Of a DNA stretch of 64,000 nucleotides, positions 47,211 through 56,073 are shown piece by piece (position 1 is the first letter of the stretch; every line of letters begins with the position of its first letter). The stretch lies in NCBI GenBank assembly GCA_964609215.1, contig CAZSQZ010000003.1:243356-307355 (forward strand), in the 5' to 3' direction. The notes under the pieces are model-generated. The model was not told the origin of the DNA. It did no database searches and saw only the letters and a list, made by a program, of their open reading frames with translations. Source of the stretch: JABDKJ01 sp964609215. GTDB lineage: Bacteria; Bacteroidota; Bacteroidia; Flavobacteriales_D; JABDKJ01. The translations under genes and the position numbers were made by a program.

Positions 47211-48451
47211 AAAATGAACAACTTATTGACCATCTTTTCAGGCATCAGTTTGGAAAGATGGTTTCTATTTTAACTAGAATATTTGGTCTTTCTCACCTTG
47301 AAATGGTTGAAGATGCTGTTCAAGATACTTTTCTTAATGCCTTAAATGCTTGGAAGAATAAAGCACCAGAAAATCCTAAAGCTTGGTTGACTAAAGCTGC
47401 AAAAAATCGCGCAATCGATTTATTGCGGAAAATGGATGCGGAAGAAAAAAGAATACAGAAAATTGATATTGAATCTGATTCTTTGGAACTGGATAATCTT
47501 TTTTTAGATCATGAAATTGCTGATAGTCAGTTAAGAATGATCTTTACCGCATGTCATCCAAAATTGAAAGCAAAGGATCAAATTGCCTTTGCTTTAAAAA
47601 CTATAGCTGGATTTAGTTCCAAGGAAATTGCTTCAGCTCTGTTACTCAAGGAGGAAACCATTAAAAAAAGACTTTCCAGAGCGCGAATAGTCATTAAAGA
47701 ACAAAATATTTCTTTTGAATTTCCATCTAAAAATGAATTAAGCACAAGGCTAGATAGGGTTCATGAAGTGCTTTATCTAATTTTTAATGAGGGTTTTCAT
47801 TCGGGAAGAAAGGATATGCTCATTAGAAAAGAACTATGCGGAGAAGCAATGAGATTATGTAAAATGATTTTGGAAAAAGAACTGTTTAGGTCTGACAATG
47901 GTTATGCTCTTTTTGCATTAATGTGTTTTCATTCGGCAAGGCTTGATAGCAAAGTAAATAAGAACAATGAAATAGTTGATTTAAAAAATCAAGATCGAGA
48001 TTTGTGGTATACCCCATTAATAAACTTAGGATATGATGCGATGTCCAAATCTATTTCGGGTGATAATTTATCTTCATACCATTTAGAATCCGCTATAGCA
48101 GCTGAACATGTGGGAGCCAAAAATTTTAAGGAAACAAAATGGAAGAATATTTTAAAATATTATGAGCAACTAAATCATATTCAACCCAGTGCCTTCAATA
48201 TTTTGAATATGTCTATGGTACAACTAATGTTAGGTGAGGAAAAAAAAGCCTACCAATTGCTTGAGAGCATCAATGTGAAAGATTTAGAGCAAAGGGCCTA
48301 CTTATATTATGGAACCAAAGCAGAATACTATATTAAAATGGGTAAATTGGAAAAAGCTTCAAACGAAATTGAACTTGCCCTTTCTTTAGTGAAAAACAAT
48401 GCCGAAAGAAACTATCTTATGAAAAAGAAAAATGATTTATTCTTGAATTAA
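47207..48451 (+). CDS. ECF42-type RNA polymerase sigma factor with C-terminal extension
   Basis: 414 residues. Sigma region 2 lies at about 8-75 (VEDAVQDTFLNALNAW and AWLTKAAKNRAIDLLR) and region 4 at about 115-165 (SSKEIASALLLKEETIKKRLSRAR). A long extension from about 175 (LYLIFNEGFHSG, DUF6596) leads to TPR-like helices at the C-terminus. That extension, absent from ordinary ECF factors, and the linked DGPF gene define the ECF42 group. No anti-sigma gene is adjacent, as expected for this group, whose extension is thought to control activity. Start GTG at 47207 is the only one that keeps the coupled overlap. Confidence 0.92.
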   Translation: MKNEQLIDHLFRHQFGKMVSILTRIFGLSHLEMVEDAVQDTFLNALNAWKNKAPENPKAWLTKAAKNRAIDLLRKMDAEEKRIQKIDIESDSLELDNLFLDHEIADSQLRMIFTACHPKLKAKDQIAFALKTIAGFSSKEIASALLLKEETIKKRLSRARIVIKEQNISFEFPSKNELSTRLDRVHEVLYLIFNEGFHSGRKDMLIRKELCGEAMRLCKMILEKELFRSDNGYALFALMCFHSARLDSKVNKNNEIVDLKNQDRDLWYTPLINLGYDAMSKSISGDNLSSYHLESAIAAEHVGAKNFKETKWKNILKYYEQLNHIQPSAFNILNMSMVQLMLGEEKKAYQLLESINVKDLEQRAYLYYGTKAEYYIKMGKLEKASNEIELALSLVKNNAERNYLMKKKNDLFLN

Positions 48452-48502
48452 ATTATAAACATCCACTTAATTTTTACTTCCCCTTTTTTTTAATTTTGAA
48501 GT

Positions 48503-48706
48503 ATGAAGTTTATAGCGTATTTCTTAATTGCAGCCGTTATTGTTGGCATCATTTACGGCCTACTTCAATTTTTAAAGATTACTGGGGTAAATACCTCTAT
48601 TTCTGAAAAGAAGTGCCAGAAATGCAAAGGCCTAGGTTATTGGGAAGGGCTGAGAAGTCGGGAACGTTGTGATGCATGCAAAGGGACAGGAAGAATTGCT
48701 AGATAA
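48503..48706 (+). CDS. small membrane protein with a DnaJ-type zinc-finger pair
   Basis: 67 residues. One membrane helix (about 3-24) is followed by a short linker and two CxxC motifs, CQKCKGLGYW (38-47) and CDACKGTGRI (57-66). The CxxCxGxG pair is half of the zinc-binding region of DnaJ, here with no J-domain. It probably binds one zinc ion on the cytoplasmic or periplasmic face. TAATTTTG, a possible -7 element, ends only eight bases before the ATG. It is on the same strand as the sigma factor, 51 bases after it. Confidence 0.75.
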   Translation: MKFIAYFLIAAVIVGIIYGLLQFLKITGVNTSISEKKCQKCKGLGYWEGLRSRERCDACKGTGRIAR

Positions 48707-48808
48707 TTTCCAAAAACCTATAGACTTAGTTTGTAATTTTTTAAAATATTCTAATCTTGAGTCAAGTACACATAGATTTTAATTATCAAGAAAACTTCAG
48801 GTATTACT

Positions 48809-49393
48809 TTAATACAACTCATTAAAATCTTCATACACTTTTTCCCATTTCCTATCGAATATTTCGGCCATATTCATTTCTGACATTAATAAAACGATCT
48901 TTACTCGGCTAAATGATTTGAACATATTAACTGTTACCTCATCATTTATCTTAAACACATGAAAATCATCGGCTTTCATGGATCTTCTATCAACGCTTAA
49001 ATAGAATTCATTTAATTTTTTTAAGTCCTCTGGACCTAATTTAGTATTGGTAAAACTAGCATCACCTTTACTCGAATTTAATACGTTAAATGCGGTTACT
49101 ACCATTCCTTTCTTGCCTCCATAGGAATAGACAAACATCTTAGACATATTCCCTCCATAAGTATTCACATCTTCGCTGATCTCATTTATTTTTAATTGAA
49201 TCTTTTGCTCTTGGGAGAGATTTAAAACATCCTTAATGATATATCTCTGAGCCACCACATCAATCATTCTTTTATAACCCGCATAATTGTCTTCCAGATT
49301 AGTGGTGTCTTTCGTTGCAACGCATGAAGAGAATAATATTAAAACAAATGCAATTAGAATTTGGCCGTAGGATTTTGATAACATTGATTTCAT
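48809..49393 (-). CDS. hypothetical lipoprotein
   Basis: 194 residues with a lipoprotein signal: hydrophobic ILIAFVLILFSSC, with Cys24 as the lipidation site, followed by VATKDT. The mature part is mixed helix and strand, contains FVYSYGGKKGMVVTAFN, and ends in helices. I do not recognise the family. Two starts, at 49393 and 49384, are possible and both give the same signal. It follows the S24-type regulator on the same strand, 47 bases after its stop, and may be co-transcribed. Confidence 0.6.
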   Translation of the reverse strand: MKSMLSKSYGQILIAFVLILFSSCVATKDTTNLEDNYAGYKRMIDVVAQRYIIKDVLNLSQEQKIQLKINEISEDVNTYGGNMSKMFVYSYGGKKGMVVTAFNVLNSSKGDASFTNTKLGPEDLKKLNEFYLSVDRRSMKADDFHVFKINDEVTVNMFKSFSRVKIVLLMSEMNMAEIFDRKWEKVYEDFNELY

Positions 49394-49440
49394 ACGTTTT
49401 GATTTTGAGGTTAAATTAACAAAATCCGTGCCTGACCAAC

Positions 49441-50262
49441 TTATATCTCCAACCTCAACTGTTTCAACACACTCTTCAACTCTCCTACTTCTTTTTGCAA
49501 TTGCATAACTGTAGTTGATAAATCATCTTTGGACAAGACATTTTCTGGCATTTCATGATTAATGAAATTAACGAATTTCCAAACTTCTAATACCTCGGCT
49601 ATAGACACATTATAAGGTTCATAAATGGGGTTGGTGCTACAGAGCATCAGTGATTTCTTCTCTTCTATTTGGTTGTAAATCATCTTAAAAACGATACCAT
49701 CATTCTTAGTAATTATAATGTAAGGTTGACCGTCTTTAATAAGGTTCCAATTTTCAACGTACTCACCAGTAACATAGGCTTCATGAGAAACAGGTGGCAT
49801 ACTGTCTCCATTTATTTGAAAAGTCCTGTATTTTTTGTTCTTGTTGAGGAAAGGTAAGTTAAATGTGGGTAGTATTTTTAAATATTCTGGATCTGCAAAA
49901 CCAGTTCTATAGCCCGCTTTTGCTTTTTCTGGAATGAGCTCTATATTCTCATTATCATCTTTGTCAACAGTAATAGCTAAGACCCGCATCTTATTACCAT
50001 CGATATCTATATCCCAACCCTTTTCCAATTCGCCAAGCTGCATCTCAGAAATGGTAGAGAGATCATACTTCACAAGCTTATCGATACTAACCTTATAGTA
50101 ATCTGATAATTTTAGTAAGACTTTATAGGGCGGTTCTACCGAACCATTCTCATAACCACTTAAAGAAGTTCTTTTAATATCAAGCGTTTTTGAAACATCC
50201 TCCTGAGAACGTTTTTTACGTTGGCGTAAGAGCTTAATGTTTTTTCCAAAATAGTGTTCCAT
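49441..50262 (-). CDS. XRE-family repressor with S24 (LexA/CI-like) peptidase domain
   Basis: 273 residues from ATG at 50260-50262; TTG three codons upstream is the alternative. The N-terminal helix-turn-helix (residues about 5-60) has KNIKLLRQRKKRSQEDVSK and KRTSLSGYENGS. The C-terminal S24 domain has the Ser154 nucleophile in NGDSMPP, the Lys193 base in GIVFKMIYN, and a likely cleavage point Ala116-Gly117 in KAKAGY. A short coiled tail (about 250-270, LQKEVGELKSVLKQLRLEI) may aid dimerisation. Such proteins are either damage-cleaved repressors or non-cleaving regulators common in Bacteroidota. No prophage is present, so it is probably a chromosomal regulator. Its upstream region holds repeats that may be its operator. 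Confidence 0.85.
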   Translation of the reverse strand: MEHYFGKNIKLLRQRKKRSQEDVSKTLDIKRTSLSGYENGSVEPPYKVLLKLSDYYKVSIDKLVKYDLSTISEMQLGELEKGWDIDIDGNKMRVLAITVDKDDNENIELIPEKAKAGYRTGFADPEYLKILPTFNLPFLNKNKKYRTFQINGDSMPPVSHEAYVTGEYVENWNLIKDGQPYIIITKNDGIVFKMIYNQIEEKKSLMLCSTNPIYEPYNVSIAEVLEVWKFVNFINHEMPENVLSKDDLSTTVMQLQKEVGELKSVLKQLRLEI

Positions 50263-50280
50263 TCTATCCAAATATTAATC

Positions 50281-50313
50281 AAAAAGACCTTTACCTAATT
50301 AACTGGTCTTTTT
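50281..50313 (-). promoter_or_regulatory. terminator-like hairpin in the leader of the S24 repressor gene
   Basis: AAAAAGACC (50281-50289) pairs with GGTCTTTTT (50305-50313) around a 15-base loop, 18 bases before the ATG on the minus strand and reading into a T-run. It could attenuate transcription or end transcripts; the weak stem leaves the role open. Confidence 0.4.
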
Positions 50314-50331
50314 GAAGATTTTCCGATAATG

Positions 50332-50359
50332 CGAATATATCATATCTGACGAATATATC
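50332..50359. promoter_or_regulatory. direct repeats, candidate operator
   Basis: CGAATATATC occurs at 50332-50341 and again at 50350-50359, an 18-base period. The second copy lies in ACGA-ATATA-TCGT, an inverted repeat. The site lies between the divergent repressor and the gene at 50547, where an autoregulatory operator would be expected. Confidence 0.4.
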
Positions 50360-50546
50360 GTAATAAATAAGACAAAAACATCGTCATAAATTCAATTTGA
50401 TAAAAAAGAACAACATGCACTACAATTAATTGCATAAAAGATTTGAATACAAAAACAGAAGTGCAAATCAGAACAAATGGTTTACCCATTTTTCGTTTTG
50501 ATTGAAAATTTGATTTTGATTACATTCACCCATTATAACCTTAAGC

Positions 50547-53500
50547 ATGAAAAAGATTCTACTTGCTCTTGTAGCACTATTCGCATTCACATTATCAGTT
50601 GAAGCTCAAAAAAAAGGCAAAGACAAAGACACAGATGAAAAACCCAAATCGGTTTGGGATGATGGAAATTTCTCTGGCCTAAAATTCAGATCCGTTGGAC
50701 CGGCATTTATGGCGGGAAGAATAGCAGATATCGCTATTCACCCAGAAGATGATAATGTTTGGTATGTAGCAGTTGGTTCTGGTGGTGTTTGGAAAACAAA
50801 AAATGCAGGTGTTACCTGGAGCCCCATTTTTGATGGTCAATCGGTGTATTCAACGGGATGTATTACCATAGATCCCAATAACTCCCATAGAGTTTGGTTA
50901 GGCACAGGTGAAAATGTAGGTGGAAGACATGCATCTTGGGGAGATGGTATTTACCTGAGTGAAAATGATGGAAAATCATGGAAGAACATGGGATTAAAAA
51001 AGTCCGAACACATTTCCAAAATCATTGTTCACCCGGAAAATTCAAATGTGATTTGGGTAGCCTCTCAAGGGCCTATGTGGAGTAAAGGAGGTGAACGTGG
51101 AATATATAAAAGTTCAGATGGGGGAAAAACTTGGAATAATGTTTTGAGCAAAGGCCTCTGGACAGGAGCAACTGATTTATTAATAGATCCAAGAAATCCG
51201 GATGTATTATATGCTGCTCTTTGGCAACATCATAGAACGGTTGCCGCATGGATGGGTGGAGGACCAGAAACGGGAATCTATCGTTCTGTTGACGGAGGCG
51301 AAAATTGGGAAGAGTTAAAATCTGGCCTTCCATCAGGTAATATGGGTAAAATCGGAATGGCGATTTCACCACAACAGCCGGATGTAATTTATGCTGCAGT
51401 CGAAGAGGAATTAAAAAAAGGTGGAGTATATAGAAGTTCAAATAGAGGCTCCTCATGGAAAAAAATGTCTGACATGGTAGCTGGAGGAACAGGCCCGCAC
51501 TACTACCAGGAACTGTATGCATGTCCTCATAATTTTGACCGCATCTACTTTGCCAACAATTACTTCAAAGTATCAAATGATGGTGGTAAGACCTTTAAAA
51601 ATGTTCCCAACAAATGGAAACACGTAGATAATCATGCATTGGCTTTTCGAACTGACGACCCAGACTATCTTTTAGTTGGAACGGATGGCGGCCTTTACGA
51701 ATCCTTTGATCTATCAGATAATTGGAGGCATATGAGTAATATGCCCATAACTCAATATTATAAATTGGCACTGGACGATGCAGAGCCTTTCTACAATATT
51801 TATGGGGGAACACAGGACAACAATACTCAAGGTGGACCATCCAGAACAGATAATAGAACTGGAATTCAAAATGGAGATTGGAAAGTGATATTGGGTGGTG
51901 ACGGTCATCAACCTGCAACTGAACCTGGAAATCCCAATATTGTTTATGGTCAAAGTCAGGAAGGATATTATTCCCGTGTGGATTTGGTCACAGGAGAATC
52001 TATTGGTATTCAACCACAAGCTGGTGAAGGAGAAGATTACGAGCGATACAATTGGGATGCTCCTATTTTGGTAAGTCCCCACTCTCCTTCTCAAATATAT
52101 GTAGCATCTCAAAGACTATGGCGTTCCGATAATCGAGGAGATAAGTGGACTGCACTTTCAGGTGACCTAACAAGAAATGAAGAGCGTTTCGAGTTACCTA
52201 TAATGGGCAAAAAACAATCGTACAATATGCCTTGGGATGTATATGCAATGTCCAACTACAATACCATCACTTCTATTTCCGAATCACCTGTTCAAAGGGA
52301 TTTGATTTATGTAGGAACTGATGATGGACTTATTCAAATTACTGAAAATGGAGGTCAGTCTTGGACTAAAGTTGAGGTTAGTTCACTTCCCGGAGTTCCA
52401 AAAAGAGCTTACGTAAATGATATTAAGGCAGATTTACATGATGCCAATACAGTTTATATTGCATTGGACAATCACAAAAATGGAGATTATAAACCTTATA
52501 TATTCAAGAGTAGCAACAAAGGAAAAACCTGGACATCAATAAGTTCTAACCTTCCAAAAACAAATCTAGTTTGGCGAATAGCTCAAGATTATAAAAAGAA
52601 AGATTTAATATTTATTGGAACAGAATTTGGTGCATACTTTACTCCAAACGGAGGAAACAAATGGGTAAAATTGAAAGGTGGAATGCCTACTATTTCGGTG
52701 AGAGATTTGGCTATTCAAAAAAGAGAAGATGATCTGGTACTTGCTACGTTCGGAAGGAGTTTCTATGTCTATGATGATATTGCCGCATTTAGAGAATTTG
52801 GCGATGAAAGTTTAAACTCCGATGCAAAATTATTCTCCATGCGTGACGCTGATTGGTTTTTACCAAGAATGGATAGAGGTTGGAGTCAGAAAGGTAGTAT
52901 GGGAGCAGATTTCTATACGGCTGACAATCCAGAATATGGAGCAGTTTTCACCTATTACTTAAAAGAAGGATACAAGACAAAAAAATCTATCCGAAAAAAG
53001 AAAGAAAAGGAGCTGAAAGAACAAGATATTCCTTTCCCTGGATGGGATGCCTTGGAGGAAGAAAGACGTGAGGAAAAACCAAGCATTTGGTTAACTATAA
53101 AAGACAATAGTGGAAAGACCATTCGAAAAATGGAAGTTTCTGCTGGAAAAGGATTTCACAGAGTAGCTTGGGATTTAAGAAAGGTTTCCAATAGACCTTT
53201 AAGACAAGGAGATTCCGGTAAAGAAAAAAGGCCAGGAGGAGAATTGGTAAATCCCGGAAAATACTCTGTAACCCTTAGTAGAGTTCATAATGGTGAATCT
53301 ACTGTTTTGGATGGCCCAATGGAATTCAATGTTGTACGCTTAAGAAATGGTGCTTTACAAGGCCCAAGTGAACAAGAAAAAATGGCTTTCTACGAACGTT
53401 TTTCTACTGTCCAAAATAACTTAAGTAAATTTAGAATTGAGTTTAGTGCTTTGAAAAAAGATGCCAAAACATTGAAGGAAGCAATAGTACGTTCCAATGC

Positions 53501-53822
53501 TGAAGCAGGAAGCCTTTCTAGCGAACTTAAAGAGTTAATGGTTAAAATAGAAGGTCTTAATATTCGACTAAATGGACAGGAAAGCAGAAGCGTTCCTGGA
53601 GAAAAATCAAATCCTACCATTAGAACTAGGCTTTCTTCAGCTGGAAGAACCATGTGGGGCTCAACTTATGGACCTACCCAAACAGCTTTGGATGATGTTA
53701 CTATAGCAGAAAAGGAATTGAAAGGAATTGAATCCGATTTTCAAAATATAGAGAACTTGTATAATTCAATCAAAACGAAGGCGGAGAGTTATAATTTACC
53801 TTGGTATGAAGGCAGAAATTAG
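50547..53822 (+). CDS. exported sortilin/VPS10-like BNR-repeat protein
   Basis: 1091 residues with a signal peptide (about 1-20) and a lysine-rich stretch after it. Residues about 45-750 are BNR/Asp-box propeller units (VWKTKNAGVTWSPIF, GIYKSSDGGKTWNNV, FKSSNKGKTWTSIS), a plan often labelled as a glycosyl hydrolase or Sortilin_N protein. There are no clear glycosidase residues, so I do not call an enzyme. A basic linker follows (about 805-835), then an Ig-like domain with GFHRVAWDLR and a helical C-terminus. It lacks a sorting domain, so it may be periplasmic or outer-membrane bound. It is a single-gene unit ending at a strong terminator. Confidence 0.82.
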   Translation: MKKILLALVALFAFTLSVEAQKKGKDKDTDEKPKSVWDDGNFSGLKFRSVGPAFMAGRIADIAIHPEDDNVWYVAVGSGGVWKTKNAGVTWSPIFDGQSVYSTGCITIDPNNSHRVWLGTGENVGGRHASWGDGIYLSENDGKSWKNMGLKKSEHISKIIVHPENSNVIWVASQGPMWSKGGERGIYKSSDGGKTWNNVLSKGLWTGATDLLIDPRNPDVLYAALWQHHRTVAAWMGGGPETGIYRSVDGGENWEELKSGLPSGNMGKIGMAISPQQPDVIYAAVEEELKKGGVYRSSNRGSSWKKMSDMVAGGTGPHYYQELYACPHNFDRIYFANNYFKVSNDGGKTFKNVPNKWKHVDNHALAFRTDDPDYLLVGTDGGLYESFDLSDNWRHMSNMPITQYYKLALDDAEPFYNIYGGTQDNNTQGGPSRTDNRTGIQNGDWKVILGGDGHQPATEPGNPNIVYGQSQEGYYSRVDLVTGESIGIQPQAGEGEDYERYNWDAPILVSPHSPSQIYVASQRLWRSDNRGDKWTALSGDLTRNEERFELPIMGKKQSYNMPWDVYAMSNYNTITSISESPVQRDLIYVGTDDGLIQITENGGQSWTKVEVSSLPGVPKRAYVNDIKADLHDANTVYIALDNHKNGDYKPYIFKSSNKGKTWTSISSNLPKTNLVWRIAQDYKKKDLIFIGTEFGAYFTPNGGNKWVKLKGGMPTISVRDLAIQKREDDLVLATFGRSFYVYDDIAAFREFGDESLNSDAKLFSMRDADWFLPRMDRGWSQKGSMGADFYTADNPEYGAVFTYYLKEGYKTKKSIRKKKEKELKEQDIPFPGWDALEEERREEKPSIWLTIKDNSGKTIRKMEVSAGKGFHRVAWDLRKVSNRPLRQGDSGKEKRPGGELVNPGKYSVTLSRVHNGESTVLDGPMEFNVVRLRNGALQGPSEQEKMAFYERFSTVQNNLSKFRIEFSALKKDAKTLKEAIVRSNAEAGSLSSELKELMVKIEGLNIRLNGQESRSVPGEKSNPTIRTRLSSAGRTMWGSTYGPTQTALDDVTIAEKELKGIESDFQNIENLYNSIKTKAESYNLPWYEGRN

Positions 53823-53845
53823 TCACTAGGAAAACATTGATAACT

Positions 53846-53887
53846 AAGACCCATTGCTCGTCTTTTCGGCCAATGGGTCTTTCTTTT
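53846..53887 (+). terminator. rho-independent terminator
   Basis: AAGACCCATTG (53846-53856) pairs perfectly with CAATGGGTCTT (53871-53881), with a 14-base loop and a following TCTTTT tail. It lies 23 bases after the stop of the BNR protein gene. Confidence 0.9.
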
Positions 53888-53956
53888 GATAGAAAGGATA
53901 AAAACTTTTTCTTGATGATTGCGTATAAATAAGTGAAACCCACATAATTTTAGACA

Positions 53957-56029
53957 ATGGCAAATTCGAACATGCAAGGACGAATGCCATTTGCCTATCC
54001 CTCATTCATATTTCTTTTTTTAATCTCAATTAACATTTCATTCGCTCAACAAAGCTTGTGTTTTGAAAGTGTGAACACTTTTGATTCTGACATGCAAGGT
54101 TCTGTTTACAAAACAGTTTTTGATTCGGAAGGGAATTCTTATTCCATAGGAAGCTTTCTAGGCGAGGTAGGCTTCGGCTCAAGCGATAATGTTCAAACTC
54201 TTGTTTCTTATGGCTCAAGTGATGTGTTTCTCAGCAAGTACAATGCAATGGGAGAATTTCTTTGGGTTAAACACTTTGGAAATAGCGAAGACAATGAATT
54301 TGAGTTCCTAGATATTGATGCAGAAAACAATCTCTATATCTCGGGTTCTTACACTGGGCAAATGGACTTTAACCCAAATAGCGGAATTGCTAATGCCTCC
54401 TCAACCGGAGAAAGAGATTTATTCGTACTAAAGTTAGATAGCAATGGAGCTTTCGAATGGGCGCTTCAGTTGGAAGATAATGAGGAAAGTATTCCTTCAG
54501 ATATGAAAGTATCCTCCGATGGATTCATTTATCTATCTATGACATTCTCCGGTGAACAAGATGTCAATATGGGGCCAGGAGAAACGCTTGTCTCCGATAC
54601 GAATGGACAAACATGCGTTTTCAGATTAAATAGATTTGGTGACCTTGACTGGCATTACCAGCTAAAGGGATTTTATACTCAGATAGAAACTGACCATGAA
54701 AACAACTTGATAATCACAGGAAATTTCAATGAAGAATTTGATTTTGATCCTTCATCTGAGAATAATATTCTAACACCTTCTTCTAACCAATCAGATTGTT
54801 TCATTTTGAAATTTTCTGATGCACATGAGCTTTTATGGTCTGGACAAATTGAAGGAAATTCTATAAAAGAAATTTATGATGTCACGAGTGATCCAGATGG
54901 AAATATAATCTATACGGGATACTTTGTGGGCATCACTGATTTAGACCCAAGTTCAGGAACGCATCAAATAAATTCTTCTGTTGGTCCTGACGCATTTCTA
55001 AGCAAGTTAAGCCCAAATGGAGAGCATATCTTCACCAAGGATTTTGGAGTAACATCCCCATGCAATGGAGAAAACGTTGCTTGCGATATTGATGGTGATA
55101 TATACTTATCTGGATTCTTTTTATTGGATATGGATTTCAATCCTAATTCTGGCGAATTTATAATGACGAATAATGACTTTGGTAATCACTTTGTACTAAA
55201 GTTGGGAGCTCTTGGAAATTTTGTTTATGCAAAACAATTAGAAGGAAATCAACCCATTAATGGGTTTGATCTTACCGTGAATAATGATAAAAGAGTAATA
55301 CTCTCAGGAGGGTATAATGGAACGGTGGATTTTAATCCCAACGAAGATTTATTTGAACATACTACTTCCTCAGGAAACAGCTTCGTTCTCACCCTTTTTC
55401 AGGAAGAAAGAGTACAGATATCTGAAATGATATGCAAAGCTTTTCTGAGTCCAAGTGAACAATATGTTTGGACAGAACCAGGAAATTATCTGGACACCAC
55501 TTTAAGTGTTGACGGTTGTATAACTGTATACGAAATTGAACTATTCAAAATAAGCGATCAGGTTTTGACTACTAATGATGGAAGTGCAATCTATGCATGG
55601 GAAGATGATGCAACTTACCAATGGTTCAAATGTGGAGCAAATGTAGAATTAATAGAAGGTGCAACGGATAGATATTTTCAACCAGAAGAGCATGGACTAT
55701 ACAAAGTTCAGGTTAGTAAAGATGGTTGTTCTCAATTCTCTAATTGCATAGAATTTCAGCCTTCCGAAATTATAAGTTCTACAAATGATTTGATGGAAAA
55801 TGGCTTTTTAGTTTATCCAAACCCTTCATCTTCTGATTTCAACATTGTCTTTAATCAGAGTCAGGAAAATATTCAAATTAGAATATACAATTCCATAGGA
55901 CAAGTCATTCATGAGGCCGCATTTTCCAATAAAACAAGTCTAACGCTTGAAGCAGATTTTGAGGCGGGCATCTACTTTATAGAGCTGAATGGAGATAATC
56001 AATTAAGGAAAAAAATTATTAAGCAATAA
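53957..56029 (+). CDS. SBBP-type propeller protein with T9SS type A sorting domain
   Basis: 690 residues. The ATG at 53957 gives a signal peptide whose hydrophobic core is residues 14-30 (two later Met codons, residues 6 and 10, are possible starts). Residues about 35-500 form repeated propeller units with a DFNPNSG or DLDPSSG loop and a KLDSNGAFEWALQL strand, as in SBBP/delta-60-type repeats. Residues about 500-610 are two small beta domains of the kind found before sorting domains, and the end (FLVYPNPSSSDFNIVF, GIYFIELNG) is the type A sorting domain. It is surface displayed; the ligand is unknown. TAATTTTA at 53945-53952 is a near match to a -7 element. Confidence 0.82.
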   Translation: MANSNMQGRMPFAYPSFIFLFLISINISFAQQSLCFESVNTFDSDMQGSVYKTVFDSEGNSYSIGSFLGEVGFGSSDNVQTLVSYGSSDVFLSKYNAMGEFLWVKHFGNSEDNEFEFLDIDAENNLYISGSYTGQMDFNPNSGIANASSTGERDLFVLKLDSNGAFEWALQLEDNEESIPSDMKVSSDGFIYLSMTFSGEQDVNMGPGETLVSDTNGQTCVFRLNRFGDLDWHYQLKGFYTQIETDHENNLIITGNFNEEFDFDPSSENNILTPSSNQSDCFILKFSDAHELLWSGQIEGNSIKEIYDVTSDPDGNIIYTGYFVGITDLDPSSGTHQINSSVGPDAFLSKLSPNGEHIFTKDFGVTSPCNGENVACDIDGDIYLSGFFLLDMDFNPNSGEFIMTNNDFGNHFVLKLGALGNFVYAKQLEGNQPINGFDLTVNNDKRVILSGGYNGTVDFNPNEDLFEHTTSSGNSFVLTLFQEERVQISEMICKAFLSPSEQYVWTEPGNYLDTTLSVDGCITVYEIELFKISDQVLTTNDGSAIYAWEDDATYQWFKCGANVELIEGATDRYFQPEEHGLYKVQVSKDGCSQFSNCIEFQPSEIISSTNDLMENGFLVYPNPSSSDFNIVFNQSQENIQIRIYNSIGQVIHEAAFSNKTSLTLEADFEAGIYFIELNGDNQLRKKIIKQ

Positions 56030-56033
56030 TCCG

Positions 56034-56073
56034 AAAGTCCGGGTGTGTTCAGAACACATTCGGACTTTTTTTA
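56034..56073 (+). terminator. rho-independent terminator between convergent genes
   Basis: AAAGTCCG (56034-56041) pairs with CGGACTTT (56061-56068) around an inner TGTGTTC/GAACACA stem, followed by seven T bases. The T-run touches the stop of the minus-strand hydrolase gene, so it serves the plus-strand gene ending at 56029. Confidence 0.88.

Noticed and set aside
49441..50262. Phage CI repressor
   Set aside because: No phage or integrase genes are adjacent; the S24-type regulator stands with chromosomal genes.
51073..51522. 149-codon open frame on the minus strand
   Set aside because: It lies antisense inside the BNR protein gene, has no family features and mirrors its codon pattern.
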